Below are positions 50,285-59,279 of a stretch of DNA of 64,000 bases, in pieces. Positions within the stretch are counted from its first letter, which is position 1. Each line of letters starts with the position of its first letter. Under the pieces are notes generated by a model that worked only from the letters and a program-made list of their open reading frames with translations, was not told where the DNA came from and ran no database searches. Source of the DNA: Flavobacterium sp. ov086 (lineage in GTDB: Bacteria; Bacteroidota; Bacteroidia; Flavobacteriales; Flavobacteriaceae); assembly GCF_900187965.1 (NCBI RefSeq), contig NZ_FZNL01000015.1, forward strand, positions 1-64,000. Direction: 5' to 3'. A program made the position numbers and the translations under genes.

Positions 50285-51805
50285 ATGGTTTTTGATTTAT
50301 ATGAAAATGAGGATTGCTTAAAGGTAAATAATTTTTATAAAAAATTGTTTGCTGAAATGCCCGATTTATTATTTCAATTCGTTATCGATACCGATAATAA
50401 TTATTCTTTTCCCCTTGTTAGTAAATCGGCCGATGAAATTTTTGAGTTTACAGCCAGTGATTTCAATAATGATATTAAGTTTATTATTTACGAGAGGGTT
50501 TTTCTTCAGGATCGTGAAATATTTTTTCAGTCCTTAGTAAAAGCGCGTAAAGAAGTACAACCCTGGGATATTGAATTTAGAGCTGTTTTGCCTAAAAAGG
50601 GCTTACGCTGGTTCAAAATTTCTGCTAAAACAGAACAATCTCCAGATGGCAGAGTTAGTTTTTACGGACATGTTTCTGATATTACAGATTTAAAAGATAA
50701 AGAAGAGAAACTGCGTATCTCAGAAGAGCGCTTTCAGTTTGCACTCGATGCTTCTACAGCTGGAATTTGGGATTGGGATATGGTTACTAATAATGTTTTC
50801 TATTCTTCTTTGTCGTTAAAAATACTGGAATTAGATTCGGCAGATATTTTTGATGATCCGGAGCGTTGGGATAAAATTGTGCATCCTGATGATCTTCCAA
50901 AATACTATTCAGACATACAGGAACATTTTGATAATAAGATTCCATATTATGAAAATTACCATCGTGTAATGACTTCAAGTGGTAATTATAAATGGATTTT
51001 AGATCGCGGAAAGGTTATTGAAAGAGATGAAAATGGGAAGCCATTGCGTGTCATCGGAACTCATACAGATGTTTCTTTGCAAAAAGAAAAAGAATTAGAA
51101 CTTATGAAAACGATGAAATTGTATAGCGATCAAAATAGCCGATTGGTTAATTTTTCGCATATTGTTTCACATAATTTAAATACACAAGCAGGAAATATAA
51201 AGTCAATCCTGGATTTTATAGACGCTGATAGTAATAAGGAAACCGTAAACGAAATGTTAGAACATTTAAGAACGGTTTCAAATGATTTGAATGAAACGAT
51301 TTCTAATTTAACGCAAATTGTAAAAACGCAGAGTAATATTAATATTGCGGTCGTTCCTTTGAAACTTAGTGAATATATTGAGAAAACAATTTCAACAATC
51401 AAAGGTTACGATAAACAAGTCAAAGTGACTATTGTAAATAATGTTCCTCAATATTTGACGATTAATTTTAATCCGGCTTATTTAGAAAGTGTTTTGTTGA
51501 ACTTCGCAACAAATGCTATAAAGTACGCACATCCTGATCGTGACCCAATTATTGTTTTTGATTTTTCGATAGAACCAGAAGGCTATAAATCATTAAAAAT
51601 TACAGATAATGGTTTAGGGATAGATTTGGCTGTGTATGGTGATTTATTATTTGGAATGTATAAAACATTTCACAAACATCAGGAGGCTCGCGGAATTGGC
51701 TTGTATATTACCAGAAATCAAATTGAAGCGATGAAAGGAACAATTTCTGTAGAAAGTGAAGTAGGAGTGGGAACGAGTTTTAAAATTGTATTTAATGATA
51801 TGTAA
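50285..51805 (+). CDS. PAS-domain sensor histidine kinase, orphan
   Basis: The 506-residue cytosolic kinase has two PAS/PAC units (about 20-135, ending FYGHVSDITDLKDKEEKL, and 145-270, ending RVIGTHTDVSLQKEKE). A dimerisation/phosphoacceptor region follows with His in FSHIVSHNLNTQAGNIKSIL (about 297-316). The ATPase domain has NFATNAIKYA, ITDNGLGIDL and RGIGLYITRNQIEAMKGT. No membrane segment and no response-regulator gene are adjacent, so its partner is elsewhere. The H-box lacks the usual Pro after His-Asn-Leu. Confidence 0.88.
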   Translation: MVFDLYENEDCLKVNNFYKKLFAEMPDLLFQFVIDTDNNYSFPLVSKSADEIFEFTASDFNNDIKFIIYERVFLQDREIFFQSLVKARKEVQPWDIEFRAVLPKKGLRWFKISAKTEQSPDGRVSFYGHVSDITDLKDKEEKLRISEERFQFALDASTAGIWDWDMVTNNVFYSSLSLKILELDSADIFDDPERWDKIVHPDDLPKYYSDIQEHFDNKIPYYENYHRVMTSSGNYKWILDRGKVIERDENGKPLRVIGTHTDVSLQKEKELELMKTMKLYSDQNSRLVNFSHIVSHNLNTQAGNIKSILDFIDADSNKETVNEMLEHLRTVSNDLNETISNLTQIVKTQSNINIAVVPLKLSEYIEKTISTIKGYDKQVKVTIVNNVPQYLTINFNPAYLESVLLNFATNAIKYAHPDRDPIIVFDFSIEPEGYKSLKITDNGLGIDLAVYGDLLFGMYKTFHKHQEARGIGLYITRNQIEAMKGTISVESEVGVGTSFKIVFNDM

Positions 51806-51821
51806 AATTTAAATTTATACT

Positions 51822-51861
51822 AAAACAAAAAAGACTATCAATTGATAGTCTTTTTTGTTTT
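51822..51861. terminator. Bidirectional terminator between the kinase and rny
   Basis: A perfect 40-base palindrome (AAAACAAAAAAGACTATCAA and its complement) with A/T runs at both ends. It lies 16 bases after the kinase stop and 17 bases after the rny stop. Confidence 0.85.
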
Positions 51862-51877
51862 ATAAGGATTGAGAAGA

Positions 51878-53440
51878 TTACTTCGCAATATTAACTGCTC
51901 TGGTTTCTCTAATTACAGTAACTTTTACCTGACCTGGATAAGTCATTTCGGTTTGAATTTTTTGTGAAATTTCGAAAGATAAATTTGCTGCATTATCATC
52001 AGAAACTTTTTCACTTTCTACAATTACACGAAGTTCTCTACCGGCTTGAATTGCGTAAGCATTTTTTACACCGCTAAATCCGTAAGCAACTTCTTCAAGA
52101 TCTTTCAAACGCTGAATGTATGAATCCAGAACCTGACGTCTTGCACCTGGTCTTGCACCTGAAATAGCATCACAAACCTGAACGATTGGAGAAAGTAATG
52201 ATTTCATTTCGATCTCGTCGTGGTGAGCTCCAATTGCGTTACAAACTTCTTCTTTTTCGCCATATTTCTCTGCCCATTGCATACCTAATAAAGCGTGTGG
52301 TAGATCACTTTCAGTATCCGGCACTTTACCAATATCATGTAGTAAACCTGCTCTTTTAGCCAGTTTCACATTTAAGCCTAATTCGGCAGCCATGATACCA
52401 CAAAGTTTAGAAACTTCTCTTGAGTGTTGTAATAGGTTTTGTCCGTAAGAAGAACGGTATTTCATTCTACCAACCACTTTAATTAATTCCGGGTGTAAAC
52501 CATGAATTCCTAAATCAATAACAGTACGTTTACCAACTTCGACAATTTCGTCGTCAATTTGTTTAGCTGTTTTAGCAACAACTTCTTCAATTCTCGCAGG
52601 GTGAATACGTCCGTCAGTTACTAATTTATGCAATGATAAACGAGCAATTTCTCTACGAACCGGATCAAAACAAGAAAGAATAATAGCTTCCGGTGTATCA
52701 TCAACAATGATTTCTACCCCTGTTGCAGCTTCAAGTGCTCTAATGTTACGACCTTCACGACCAATAATTCTACCTTTTACATCATCAGATTCAATGTTGA
52801 AAACAGAAACGCAATTTTCAACCGCTTCCTCAGTTCCAACTCTTTGAATAGTATTGATGATAATCTTCTTAGCTTCTTGCTGTGCAGTAAGTTTTGCCTC
52901 TTCAATCGTATCTTGAATATGAGACATTGCTTTGCTTTTAGCTTCAGCTTTCAAACCTTCAACCAATTGCTCTTTTGCTTCCTCAGCAGAAAGCCCTGAA
53001 ATTACTTCAAGTTGTTGTAATTGACTTTTGTGTAATTTGTCAACTTCAGCTTGTTTTTTATCTAAAACTTCAATTTTGTTATTGTATTCGTTTGTTTTAG
53101 CTTCAAAATCGTCGTTTACTTTTTTGGCTTTCGAAAGTTCGTTAGAAATTTGAGATTCCTTATCGCGAACTCTTTTTTCTACTTCTGCTACTTTTTTATC
53201 TCTGGCTAAAATTACTTGTTCGTGCTCAGATTTTAATTCAATGAATTTTTCTTTTGCCTGAAGAATTTTATCTTTTTTAATGTTTTCGGCTTCTAAATTA
53301 GCATCTTTTAAAATTGAAGATGCTTCTTTCTTTGCGTTTTTAATTAAATTAGAAATATTGCTTTTTTCGATGATTTTAGCGATTGCAAAACCTGCTGCAA
53401 TCCCCACAATCCCTGAAATAATGATCGTTATTATGTCCAT
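51878..53440 (-). CDS. rny: Ribonuclease Y
   Basis: The 520-residue endoribonuclease starts RNA decay at the membrane. It has one N-terminal membrane segment (IIIISGIVGIAAGFAIAKII), a long coiled coil (about 30-200) and a KH domain (GRIIGREGRNIRALEAATGV). An HD domain with LLHDIGKVPDTESDLPHALL carries the catalytic His-Asp. Length and order are exactly those of the family. The 6S-like RNA gene lies just upstream on the same strand. Confidence 0.96.
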   Translation of the reverse strand: MDIITIIISGIVGIAAGFAIAKIIEKSNISNLIKNAKKEASSILKDANLEAENIKKDKILQAKEKFIELKSEHEQVILARDKKVAEVEKRVRDKESQISNELSKAKKVNDDFEAKTNEYNNKIEVLDKKQAEVDKLHKSQLQQLEVISGLSAEEAKEQLVEGLKAEAKSKAMSHIQDTIEEAKLTAQQEAKKIIINTIQRVGTEEAVENCVSVFNIESDDVKGRIIGREGRNIRALEAATGVEIIVDDTPEAIILSCFDPVRREIARLSLHKLVTDGRIHPARIEEVVAKTAKQIDDEIVEVGKRTVIDLGIHGLHPELIKVVGRMKYRSSYGQNLLQHSREVSKLCGIMAAELGLNVKLAKRAGLLHDIGKVPDTESDLPHALLGMQWAEKYGEKEEVCNAIGAHHDEIEMKSLLSPIVQVCDAISGARPGARRQVLDSYIQRLKDLEEVAYGFSGVKNAYAIQAGRELRVIVESEKVSDDNAANLSFEISQKIQTEMTYPGQVKVTVIRETRAVNIAK

Positions 53441-53464
53441 GTTTGTTAAAATTTATATATAAAA

Positions 53465-53622
53465 AAGCCTACATTAATTGCTTGAATAAACTCGTAAAGA
53501 CAAGTTTTGAGCTAACTCACTGTTCAAGTTTCCAAGCCGAAGCATGGCATACTATAGTAGCGACGATTTGCTCATTCTAAATTGTTAGTGTTGAGTTTAC
53601 CAATTGTGAACTAATGTAGGCA
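53465..53622 (-). ncRNA. ssrS: 6S RNA of the 6S-Flavo type (probable)
   Basis: Between zapA and rny there is a gene-free stretch of about 200 bases that folds on the minus strand. The ends GCCTACATTA (53621-53612) and TAATGTAGGC (53476-53467) form a perfect 10-base-pair terminal stem, followed on the minus strand by a TTTTTT run that would act as terminator. A long interior with a central open region would mimic an open promoter, as 6S RNA does to hold RNA polymerase. The position next to zapA is where ssrS lies in many bacteria. Assignment rests on position and ends; a covariance-model search would settle it. Confidence 0.72.
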
Positions 53623-53647
53623 GTATCTTAGTTTCTGTAAAGAACGT

Positions 53648-53941
53648 TTAATTTTCGAGATATTGATCTAATAGCGAATTTAATCTTTTAATTCTTTCGA
53701 TAGTTTCTTCGCCATCGATTGCATTATCAATTTGTTTTTGTTCTACCTGTGATGCAAATTGCAAGGCACACATAGCCAGAACATCTTGTTTATCACGTAC
53801 CGCGTAACTTTCTTCGAATTGCTTGATCATAGCATCAATTTTTTTAGAAGCACTTCTAAGTCCTTCTTCCTGAGCTGGTTCAACCGTTAAAGGGTAAACT
53901 CTGTCTGCGATTGATATTTTAATTCTAAGCTTTCCGTCCAT
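53648..53941 (-). CDS. zapA: Cell division protein ZapA
   Basis: The 97-residue FtsZ-ring stabiliser has the ZapA start LRIKISIADRVYPLTVEPAQ and the family's KIDAMIKQFEESY and VRDKQDVLAMCALQFASQVE, followed by a C-terminal coiled coil. It should bind and crosslink FtsZ filaments. It sits six bases after the small coiled-coil gene, a standard Flavobacteria pairing, and 26 bases before the 6S-like RNA. Confidence 0.93.
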   Translation of the reverse strand: MDGKLRIKISIADRVYPLTVEPAQEEGLRSASKKIDAMIKQFEESYAVRDKQDVLAMCALQFASQVEQKQIDNAIDGEETIERIKRLNSLLDQYLEN

Positions 53942-53947
53942 GTCTTT

Positions 53948-54238
53948 CTAATCTGATAGTTGTGCTATACAGTAATCAATTTCGCGAATTAATGAATTTA
54001 TTTTAAGCTTTGTCTCTCTCTTGTTATTGTCGCTGCCGAGCAACGAATTGGCTATTTTAAGTGTCTCGTATTGCTTCTTCAAAGCCTCCATTTCTTCAGA
54101 TTGTTTCTGGATAATTTGCGCAGCTTTGGCTAGTTCTAATCGTAAAACCTGATTGTTTTGTTCTAAAGCTTTTGATTTCTCAAAAAGCTTTTCGACTTTA
54201 TATTCAAGAGTATCAATTATTTCTGCAATTACACTCAT
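53948..54238 (-). CDS. Small coiled-coil protein (ZapB-like partner of ZapA)
   Basis: The 96-residue protein is a nearly continuous coiled coil (IIDTLEYKVEKLFEKSKALE, then ALKKQYETLKIANSLLGSDN) with a short C-terminal REIDYCIAQLSD. It resembles ZapB in size and build and is co-transcribed with zapA (six-base gap) from a canonical promoter. Whether it binds ZapA as true ZapB does is inference; the sequence is low-information. Confidence 0.82.
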   Translation of the reverse strand: MSVIAEIIDTLEYKVEKLFEKSKALEQNNQVLRLELAKAAQIIQKQSEEMEALKKQYETLKIANSLLGSDNNKRETKLKINSLIREIDYCIAQLSD

Positions 54239-54266
54239 TATAAATCCTATTCATTACTTAATCATA

Positions 54267-54296
54267 CAAAGTTAGTATTCCTTTTTATTAATGCAA
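54267..54296 (-). promoter_or_regulatory. Canonical promoter of the zapA operon
   Basis: On the minus strand TTG (54294-54296) and TAACTTTG (54267-54274) are separated by 19 bases, an ideal match. The ATG of the coiled-coil gene follows 28 bases later. Confidence 0.8.
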
Positions 54297-54353
54297 TTTT
54301 TTATCGATTTTTTTACATTAAAAATAAGCAATCAAATGAAATTCAATTAATTG

Positions 54354-54361
54354 TATTTTTG
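54354..54361 (+). promoter_or_regulatory. -7 element for the M23 peptidase operon
   Basis: TATTTTTG matches TAnnTTTG exactly, 47 bases before the ATG at 54409. No TTG at 17-23 bases upstream. Confidence 0.5.
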
Positions 54362-54408
54362 TAGCTTTTTACTCGGTTTTAGTAGCTAATTTCTTTATCT
54401 TAGCAAAA

Positions 54409-56112
54409 ATGTTGTTTATGAGATTTTCACTACTTGCCCTGTTTTTTTCTAATTTTATTTTTGCCCAGACGCAATATCCAAAAAATGATTTTCGACCGCC
54501 ACTTGATATTCCAATGCAGCTTTCGGGCAATTTTGGAGAGTTGAGACCCAATCACTTTCACGCTGGTTTCGATTTAAAAACCAATCAACGAGAAGGATTA
54601 ACTGTACATGCAATTGCTGACGGATATGTTTCGCGAATAAAAATCTCGACCTTCGGAAACGGTAAATGTATTTACATTACACATTCAAATGGTTATACTT
54701 CAGTTTATGGACATTTGCAAACGGCTGTAAGCGAAATTCAGGATTATGTAAAGAAAACACATTATAAAGAGAAAGCTTATGAAATCGAAATGTTTCCAAA
54801 ACCTAATGAATTACCTGTTACAAAAGGACAAATAATTGGACTTTCCGGAAATACAGGTTCGTCAGAAGGGCCGCATCTTCATTTTGAAATTCGCGATACA
54901 AAAACAGAATTTGTTATTAATCCAATATTTTTCGGATTTGATAAAAATATAAAAGACACAAAAAAGCCAACAGTTTCCAGTGTGTATGTTTATCCGTTAG
55001 ACAATTCTACAGTCAATCAGTCTAAGCAGCCTTTGCTTTTGAATGTTGCATTGCAAAAAGACGGAACCTATTTGGCAAGCAAAGTAAAAGCGAATGGAAA
55101 AATTGGTTTTGGAATTGTTGCTGTTGATCTTGATGATGTTTCGTTTAATAAAAACGGAGTTTTTAATGTTTCAACTTTTTTAAATGGAAATCAGAACTAT
55201 AATTATCAGTTCAATACGTATTCATTTGACGAAATGCGATATGTAAATGCTTTGGTTGATTATGGTAGATATAAAAAATCAGGTCAACGTGTTCAAAAAC
55301 TATTTATGAAAACGCCTTATGCTTTAAGTATTGTTAAAACCGATTCGAAATATGGAGTTATTGAGACTGAGCCAAATTTAGCTTCAACATATAGAATTGA
55401 AGTTTCTGATTATTTTGGCAATTTAAGATCGATTACGGTTCCGGTTGAATATGATACAGCAACACCAATTGTAAAAGAAGAACCTGTAACCTCAAAATAT
55501 TTTATAAAAGTCAATAAAGATTCTAATTTTGAAAAGGACAATATGTCGGTATTTTTTCCTGCCGGAACTTTTTATGATGATTTTAATTTGAATTTTGATG
55601 TAAAAAACAACCGTATTTATATTCACGATGATACGGTTCCGGTACATTCAAATTTTACAATTACAATAAATGATAGTTCTTATCCGGAAGCGTTAAAAGA
55701 CAAACTTTTTATAGGAAGATTTAGCGGAAACAGTGCCGGTTATAATGGTACAATTAGAAAAGGAGATGTATTTACAGCTAAATCAAAAACGTTGGGACAA
55801 TTTGGGTTGGTTTTAGATACTATTGCGCCAACGATTAAGATTGTAAATCCAATTGAGAATAAATGGATTACTGGTGTTAAGAAAATTGATTTCATTATAA
55901 ATGATTCCTCATCAGGAATTAAATCATACAACGGATATTTAAACGGAAATTGGATTTTGTTTGAGTATGAAAATAAAACGAAGAAAATCACACATACTTT
56001 TGATGATACAATGCTTGTCGAAGGAGCAAACGATTTAAAAATAGAAGTAATTGATAATGTGGGTAATTCTGCTATCTTTGAAACTCATTTTTTTAGAAGT
56101 CAACAAAAATAA
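54409..56112 (+). CDS. M23-family metallopeptidase, exported
   Basis: The 567-residue protein has a signal peptide (MRFSLLALFFSNFIFAQ from an ATG at 54418) and a LytM-type domain at about 30-165. Its zinc ligands appear as His51 and Asp55 in HAGFD and His156/His158 in GPHLHFEIR. The remaining 400 residues are beta-rich, Ig-like strands with a final CNV-type D-rich stretch. It likely trims cell-wall crosslinks in the periplasm. It is followed after 11 bases by the TonB-dependent receptor. Confidence 0.92.
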   Translation: MLFMRFSLLALFFSNFIFAQTQYPKNDFRPPLDIPMQLSGNFGELRPNHFHAGFDLKTNQREGLTVHAIADGYVSRIKISTFGNGKCIYITHSNGYTSVYGHLQTAVSEIQDYVKKTHYKEKAYEIEMFPKPNELPVTKGQIIGLSGNTGSSEGPHLHFEIRDTKTEFVINPIFFGFDKNIKDTKKPTVSSVYVYPLDNSTVNQSKQPLLLNVALQKDGTYLASKVKANGKIGFGIVAVDLDDVSFNKNGVFNVSTFLNGNQNYNYQFNTYSFDEMRYVNALVDYGRYKKSGQRVQKLFMKTPYALSIVKTDSKYGVIETEPNLASTYRIEVSDYFGNLRSITVPVEYDTATPIVKEEPVTSKYFIKVNKDSNFEKDNMSVFFPAGTFYDDFNLNFDVKNNRIYIHDDTVPVHSNFTITINDSSYPEALKDKLFIGRFSGNSAGYNGTIRKGDVFTAKSKTLGQFGLVLDTIAPTIKIVNPIENKWITGVKKIDFIINDSSSGIKSYNGYLNGNWILFEYENKTKKITHTFDDTMLVEGANDLKIEVIDNVGNSAIFETHFFRSQQK

Positions 56113-56123
56113 AATCAAAACGT

Positions 56124-58583
56124 TTGAATAATAACAGGGTAATATTCGTTTTTCTTTTTTTATGCATTGCTTGCGTTTCATTTGCTCAAAATGCTCATGT
56201 TAAAGGTGTTATTTTAGATGATCAAAAACGTCCCGTTGGTGATGTAAATATTACCTCACTAGGAAATACAACACAATCAGATTCAAATGGTTTTTTTGAA
56301 ATCGATGTTCCTTCGAACAAAAAGACATCTTTGATTTTTACTCACATTTCTTTAAAAATGATGAGTTTGACGGTGAGTTTAAAACCAAACGAAATTTTTG
56401 TTTTTAATCCCGTAATGAGTAATTCTGAGGAGCAAATGGGCGAAGTTTTTGTTTCTTCCAAAAATAAAAAACGAGTTCAGGGAATTGCAACCATAGATGT
56501 CGCAACGATTAAGAAGATTCCTGGAGCAAATGCCGGAATCGAAAACATTCTTAAAACATTACCTGGCGTAAATTCTAATAATGAATTAAGTACACAATAT
56601 GCGGTTCGTGGTGGAAATTACGACGAGAATTTAGTTTATGTAAATGAAATCGAAGTGTATCGTCCGTTTTTAATTCGTTCTGGTCAGCAGGAAGGATTGA
56701 GTTTTACTAATACTGATCTGGTTCAGAATGTTGATTTTTCGGCTGGAGGATTTCAGGCTAAATTTGGAGATAAATTATCCTCCGTTTTAGATATTACATA
56801 TAGAAAACCAACTCAGTTTGGAGCTTCTTTAGAAGCAAGCTTACTTGGAGGAAGTATGTCTGTTGATGCTGTTTCTAAAAACAAAAAATGGTCAGCAGTG
56901 ACTGGAGTTCGTTATCGAAATAATAGTTTGCTTGTAAATAGTCAGGATACAGAAACTAATTATACTCCAACTTTTGTTGATATTCAAACGAATATAAATT
57001 ATGATATTTCTCAAAAATGGCAAATTAGTTTTTTAGGGAACATTTCAGAAAATAAATATTTGTATCAGCCATTAACGCGTGAGACAAAATTTGGAACAAT
57101 CGATCAGCCAATGACTCTTTCGGTATATTATGATGGGCAGGAGAGGGATAAATACGATACTTATTTTGGTGCTTTGAAAACAACTTATAAAGTTTCGCCA
57201 AGTTTTACGCTAAAACTTATAGGTTCATTATTTCATACGACAGAGCAAGAACATTTTGATATTCTGGCGCAATATCGTCTTGGAAATGTTGGAGAAGAAG
57301 ATACATCCCAAGTTGATTTTACAAAAGGAATTGGTTCACAATTAAGTCATGCGCGTAACGATTTGGATGCTTTAATTGCAAATGCCGAAGTTAAAGGATT
57401 TAAAGAATGGTTAAATGATAGTCAGTTAGAATTTGGACTTAAGTATACCAGAGAATCTATAAGAGACAGAGTTGTAGAATGGGAAGCCATCGATTCGGCT
57501 GGGTTTTCTATAAATCCGCCACTAGTTATTTTACCTAAAAATAATGAGCCTTATCAGCCTTATATAGGGCCATTATTGCCTTATCAGGATGTGCGTGCAA
57601 CAAATTATAATACTATAAACAGATTTTCGGGATATGCACAATACAATAAAAAGTCCGAAATAGGATCGAGTCAGATTTGGTATAATTTAGGAGCACGTTT
57701 CCAGAGTTGGAACGTTTCCGGAGCAGCTGTTGAAGGAAAAAATCAAATCGTTTTTAGTCCGCGAGCACAATTTGCCATAAAACCGGATTGGGATATGGAT
57801 ATGGTTTTCAGACTTTCAGGAGGATTATATTATCAACCGCCTTTTTACAGAGAACTTCGAGATTTGGAAGGTGTTGTGAACCCAAATGTGAAAGCGCAGG
57901 AATCTGTTCATATTGTTTTGAGTAATGATTATAATTTCAAAATGTGGAATCGCCCTTTTAAATGGGTGACGGAACTTTATTATAAATCACTTTCAGATGT
58001 AAATGTGTATTCGATCGATAATGTCCGAATTCGTTATGTTGCCAATAATAATGCGATAGCGTATGCACAAGGTCTTGATTTTAGATTGAATGGGGAATTT
58101 GTGCCGGGAACAGAATCATGGATTAGTTTTGGTTATTTGAAAACCGAAGAAAACTATGAAGGAAAGGGATATATTGCAAGACCTACAGATCAGCGTTTGA
58201 AATTTGCGATGTTGTTTCAGGATTATATGCCAAATATCCCGAGTGTAAAATTATACCTGAATTTAGTTTATAATACTGGTTTACCAGGAGGAGCGCCGGC
58301 ATATTCAGATCCATATTTGTATCAAAACAGATTGAACGATTATCGTAGAGTGGATATTGGTTTTGCCAAAGTTTTTGTAGATAGCAGTACTAAGGTGGCT
58401 AAATCAAACTGGTTAAAAAACTTCAAAGAATTGTCTGTTGGATTGGAGATTTTTAATCTTTTCAACAATCAAAACGCAATTACAAATACTTGGGTTCGCG
58501 ATGTATATTCTAAAAATCAATATGCGATTCCAAATTATATGACTTCGAGAGTTTTCAATATAAAATTGAATGCGAGATTATGA
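56124..58583 (+). CDS. TonB-dependent receptor with carboxypeptidase-like N-terminal domain, TTG start
   Basis: The 819-residue outer-membrane receptor starts with a signal peptide (RVIFVFLFLCIACVSFAQ) and a carboxypeptidase-D-like domain (HVKGVILDDQKRPVGDVNIT, then SDSNGFFEIDV). A plug follows (GIENILKTLPGVNSNNELST, YAVRGGNYDENLVYVNEIEV), and then a barrel to the end. It starts at TTG 56124-56126, since there is no in-frame ATG between the upstream stop and the signal peptide. The ligand is unknown; the family suggests metal chelate, vitamin or peptide import. It overlaps the next gene by four bases (ATGA). Confidence 0.88.
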   Translation: MNNNRVIFVFLFLCIACVSFAQNAHVKGVILDDQKRPVGDVNITSLGNTTQSDSNGFFEIDVPSNKKTSLIFTHISLKMMSLTVSLKPNEIFVFNPVMSNSEEQMGEVFVSSKNKKRVQGIATIDVATIKKIPGANAGIENILKTLPGVNSNNELSTQYAVRGGNYDENLVYVNEIEVYRPFLIRSGQQEGLSFTNTDLVQNVDFSAGGFQAKFGDKLSSVLDITYRKPTQFGASLEASLLGGSMSVDAVSKNKKWSAVTGVRYRNNSLLVNSQDTETNYTPTFVDIQTNINYDISQKWQISFLGNISENKYLYQPLTRETKFGTIDQPMTLSVYYDGQERDKYDTYFGALKTTYKVSPSFTLKLIGSLFHTTEQEHFDILAQYRLGNVGEEDTSQVDFTKGIGSQLSHARNDLDALIANAEVKGFKEWLNDSQLEFGLKYTRESIRDRVVEWEAIDSAGFSINPPLVILPKNNEPYQPYIGPLLPYQDVRATNYNTINRFSGYAQYNKKSEIGSSQIWYNLGARFQSWNVSGAAVEGKNQIVFSPRAQFAIKPDWDMDMVFRLSGGLYYQPPFYRELRDLEGVVNPNVKAQESVHIVLSNDYNFKMWNRPFKWVTELYYKSLSDVNVYSIDNVRIRYVANNNAIAYAQGLDFRLNGEFVPGTESWISFGYLKTEENYEGKGYIARPTDQRLKFAMLFQDYMPNIPSVKLYLNLVYNTGLPGGAPAYSDPYLYQNRLNDYRRVDIGFAKVFVDSSTKVAKSNWLKNFKELSVGLEIFNLFNNQNAITNTWVRDVYSKNQYAIPNYMTSRVFNIKLNARL

Positions 58584-59233
58584 TAGAAAAACGTGAAAAA
58601 AGGAAGAAGATTTTTTACGTTCCGGGAATGATTTCGTTGGTTTTTATTCCTTTGTTTTGTTTTTATCATTTTTATAAAGTGGATGCTTTTAAGGTATATA
58701 GTGGAATAGAATTAGGTTTGCCTTATGAAGATGTTTTTGAAAAATACAAATTTTCTACCTTAAGGGAATATAAAGTATTTGAGTTTAACGGAAGTGAGTT
58801 AGATGGAACTAAAGATTTGAATCAAATGAAGCTTTATCTTAGAATGCTAAGAACTAATAAGGATACAATAAATGGAGTTAAAATTCATTTTGGCTCACAA
58901 ACATATTATGAAACATTTATTCGAACTATTGATATTATAGCAGAAGAGGAGGCTCCAACTTGGATCATAAATAATAATGATATTTATATTTTAGGAAGTA
59001 GTAATACTTTTAAGAAAGTTAAAGACACTATTGAGTATCATACAATGGATTGTGGTACGGGAGAATTAATGGCAAAACAAAGACGTTGGGAATTAGAAAA
59101 TAAAAGAGAAGAGGAAGAAAAAGCCTTTCAAATATCATTTTTTCAAAACAAATGGAAAATTCTATCGTTAGGTTATCTAGGACTTGTGTTTCTCAACATA
59201 TTTGCTCTGGTAAAATTCAATAAAAGTAGATAA
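58580..59233 (+). CDS. Membrane-anchored hypothetical protein
   Basis: The 217-residue protein has an N-terminal membrane segment (VPGMISLVFIPLFCFYHFYK), a soluble extracytoplasmic or cytoplasmic middle (YTGIELGLPYEDVF-like, with two charged stretches), and a C-terminal membrane segment (WKILSLGYLGLVFLNIFALV). No named family is recognised. The four-base overlap with the receptor gene shows translational coupling, so a role together with that receptor is likely. Confidence 0.75.
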   Translation: MIEKREKRKKIFYVPGMISLVFIPLFCFYHFYKVDAFKVYSGIELGLPYEDVFEKYKFSTLREYKVFEFNGSELDGTKDLNQMKLYLRMLRTNKDTINGVKIHFGSQTYYETFIRTIDIIAEEEAPTWIINNNDIYILGSSNTFKKVKDTIEYHTMDCGTGELMAKQRRWELENKREEEEKAFQISFFQNKWKILSLGYLGLVFLNIFALVKFNKSR

Positions 59234-59279
59234 TACAATCAAAAATACTATATTTGATATTCTAATATAATTTGCAGAC

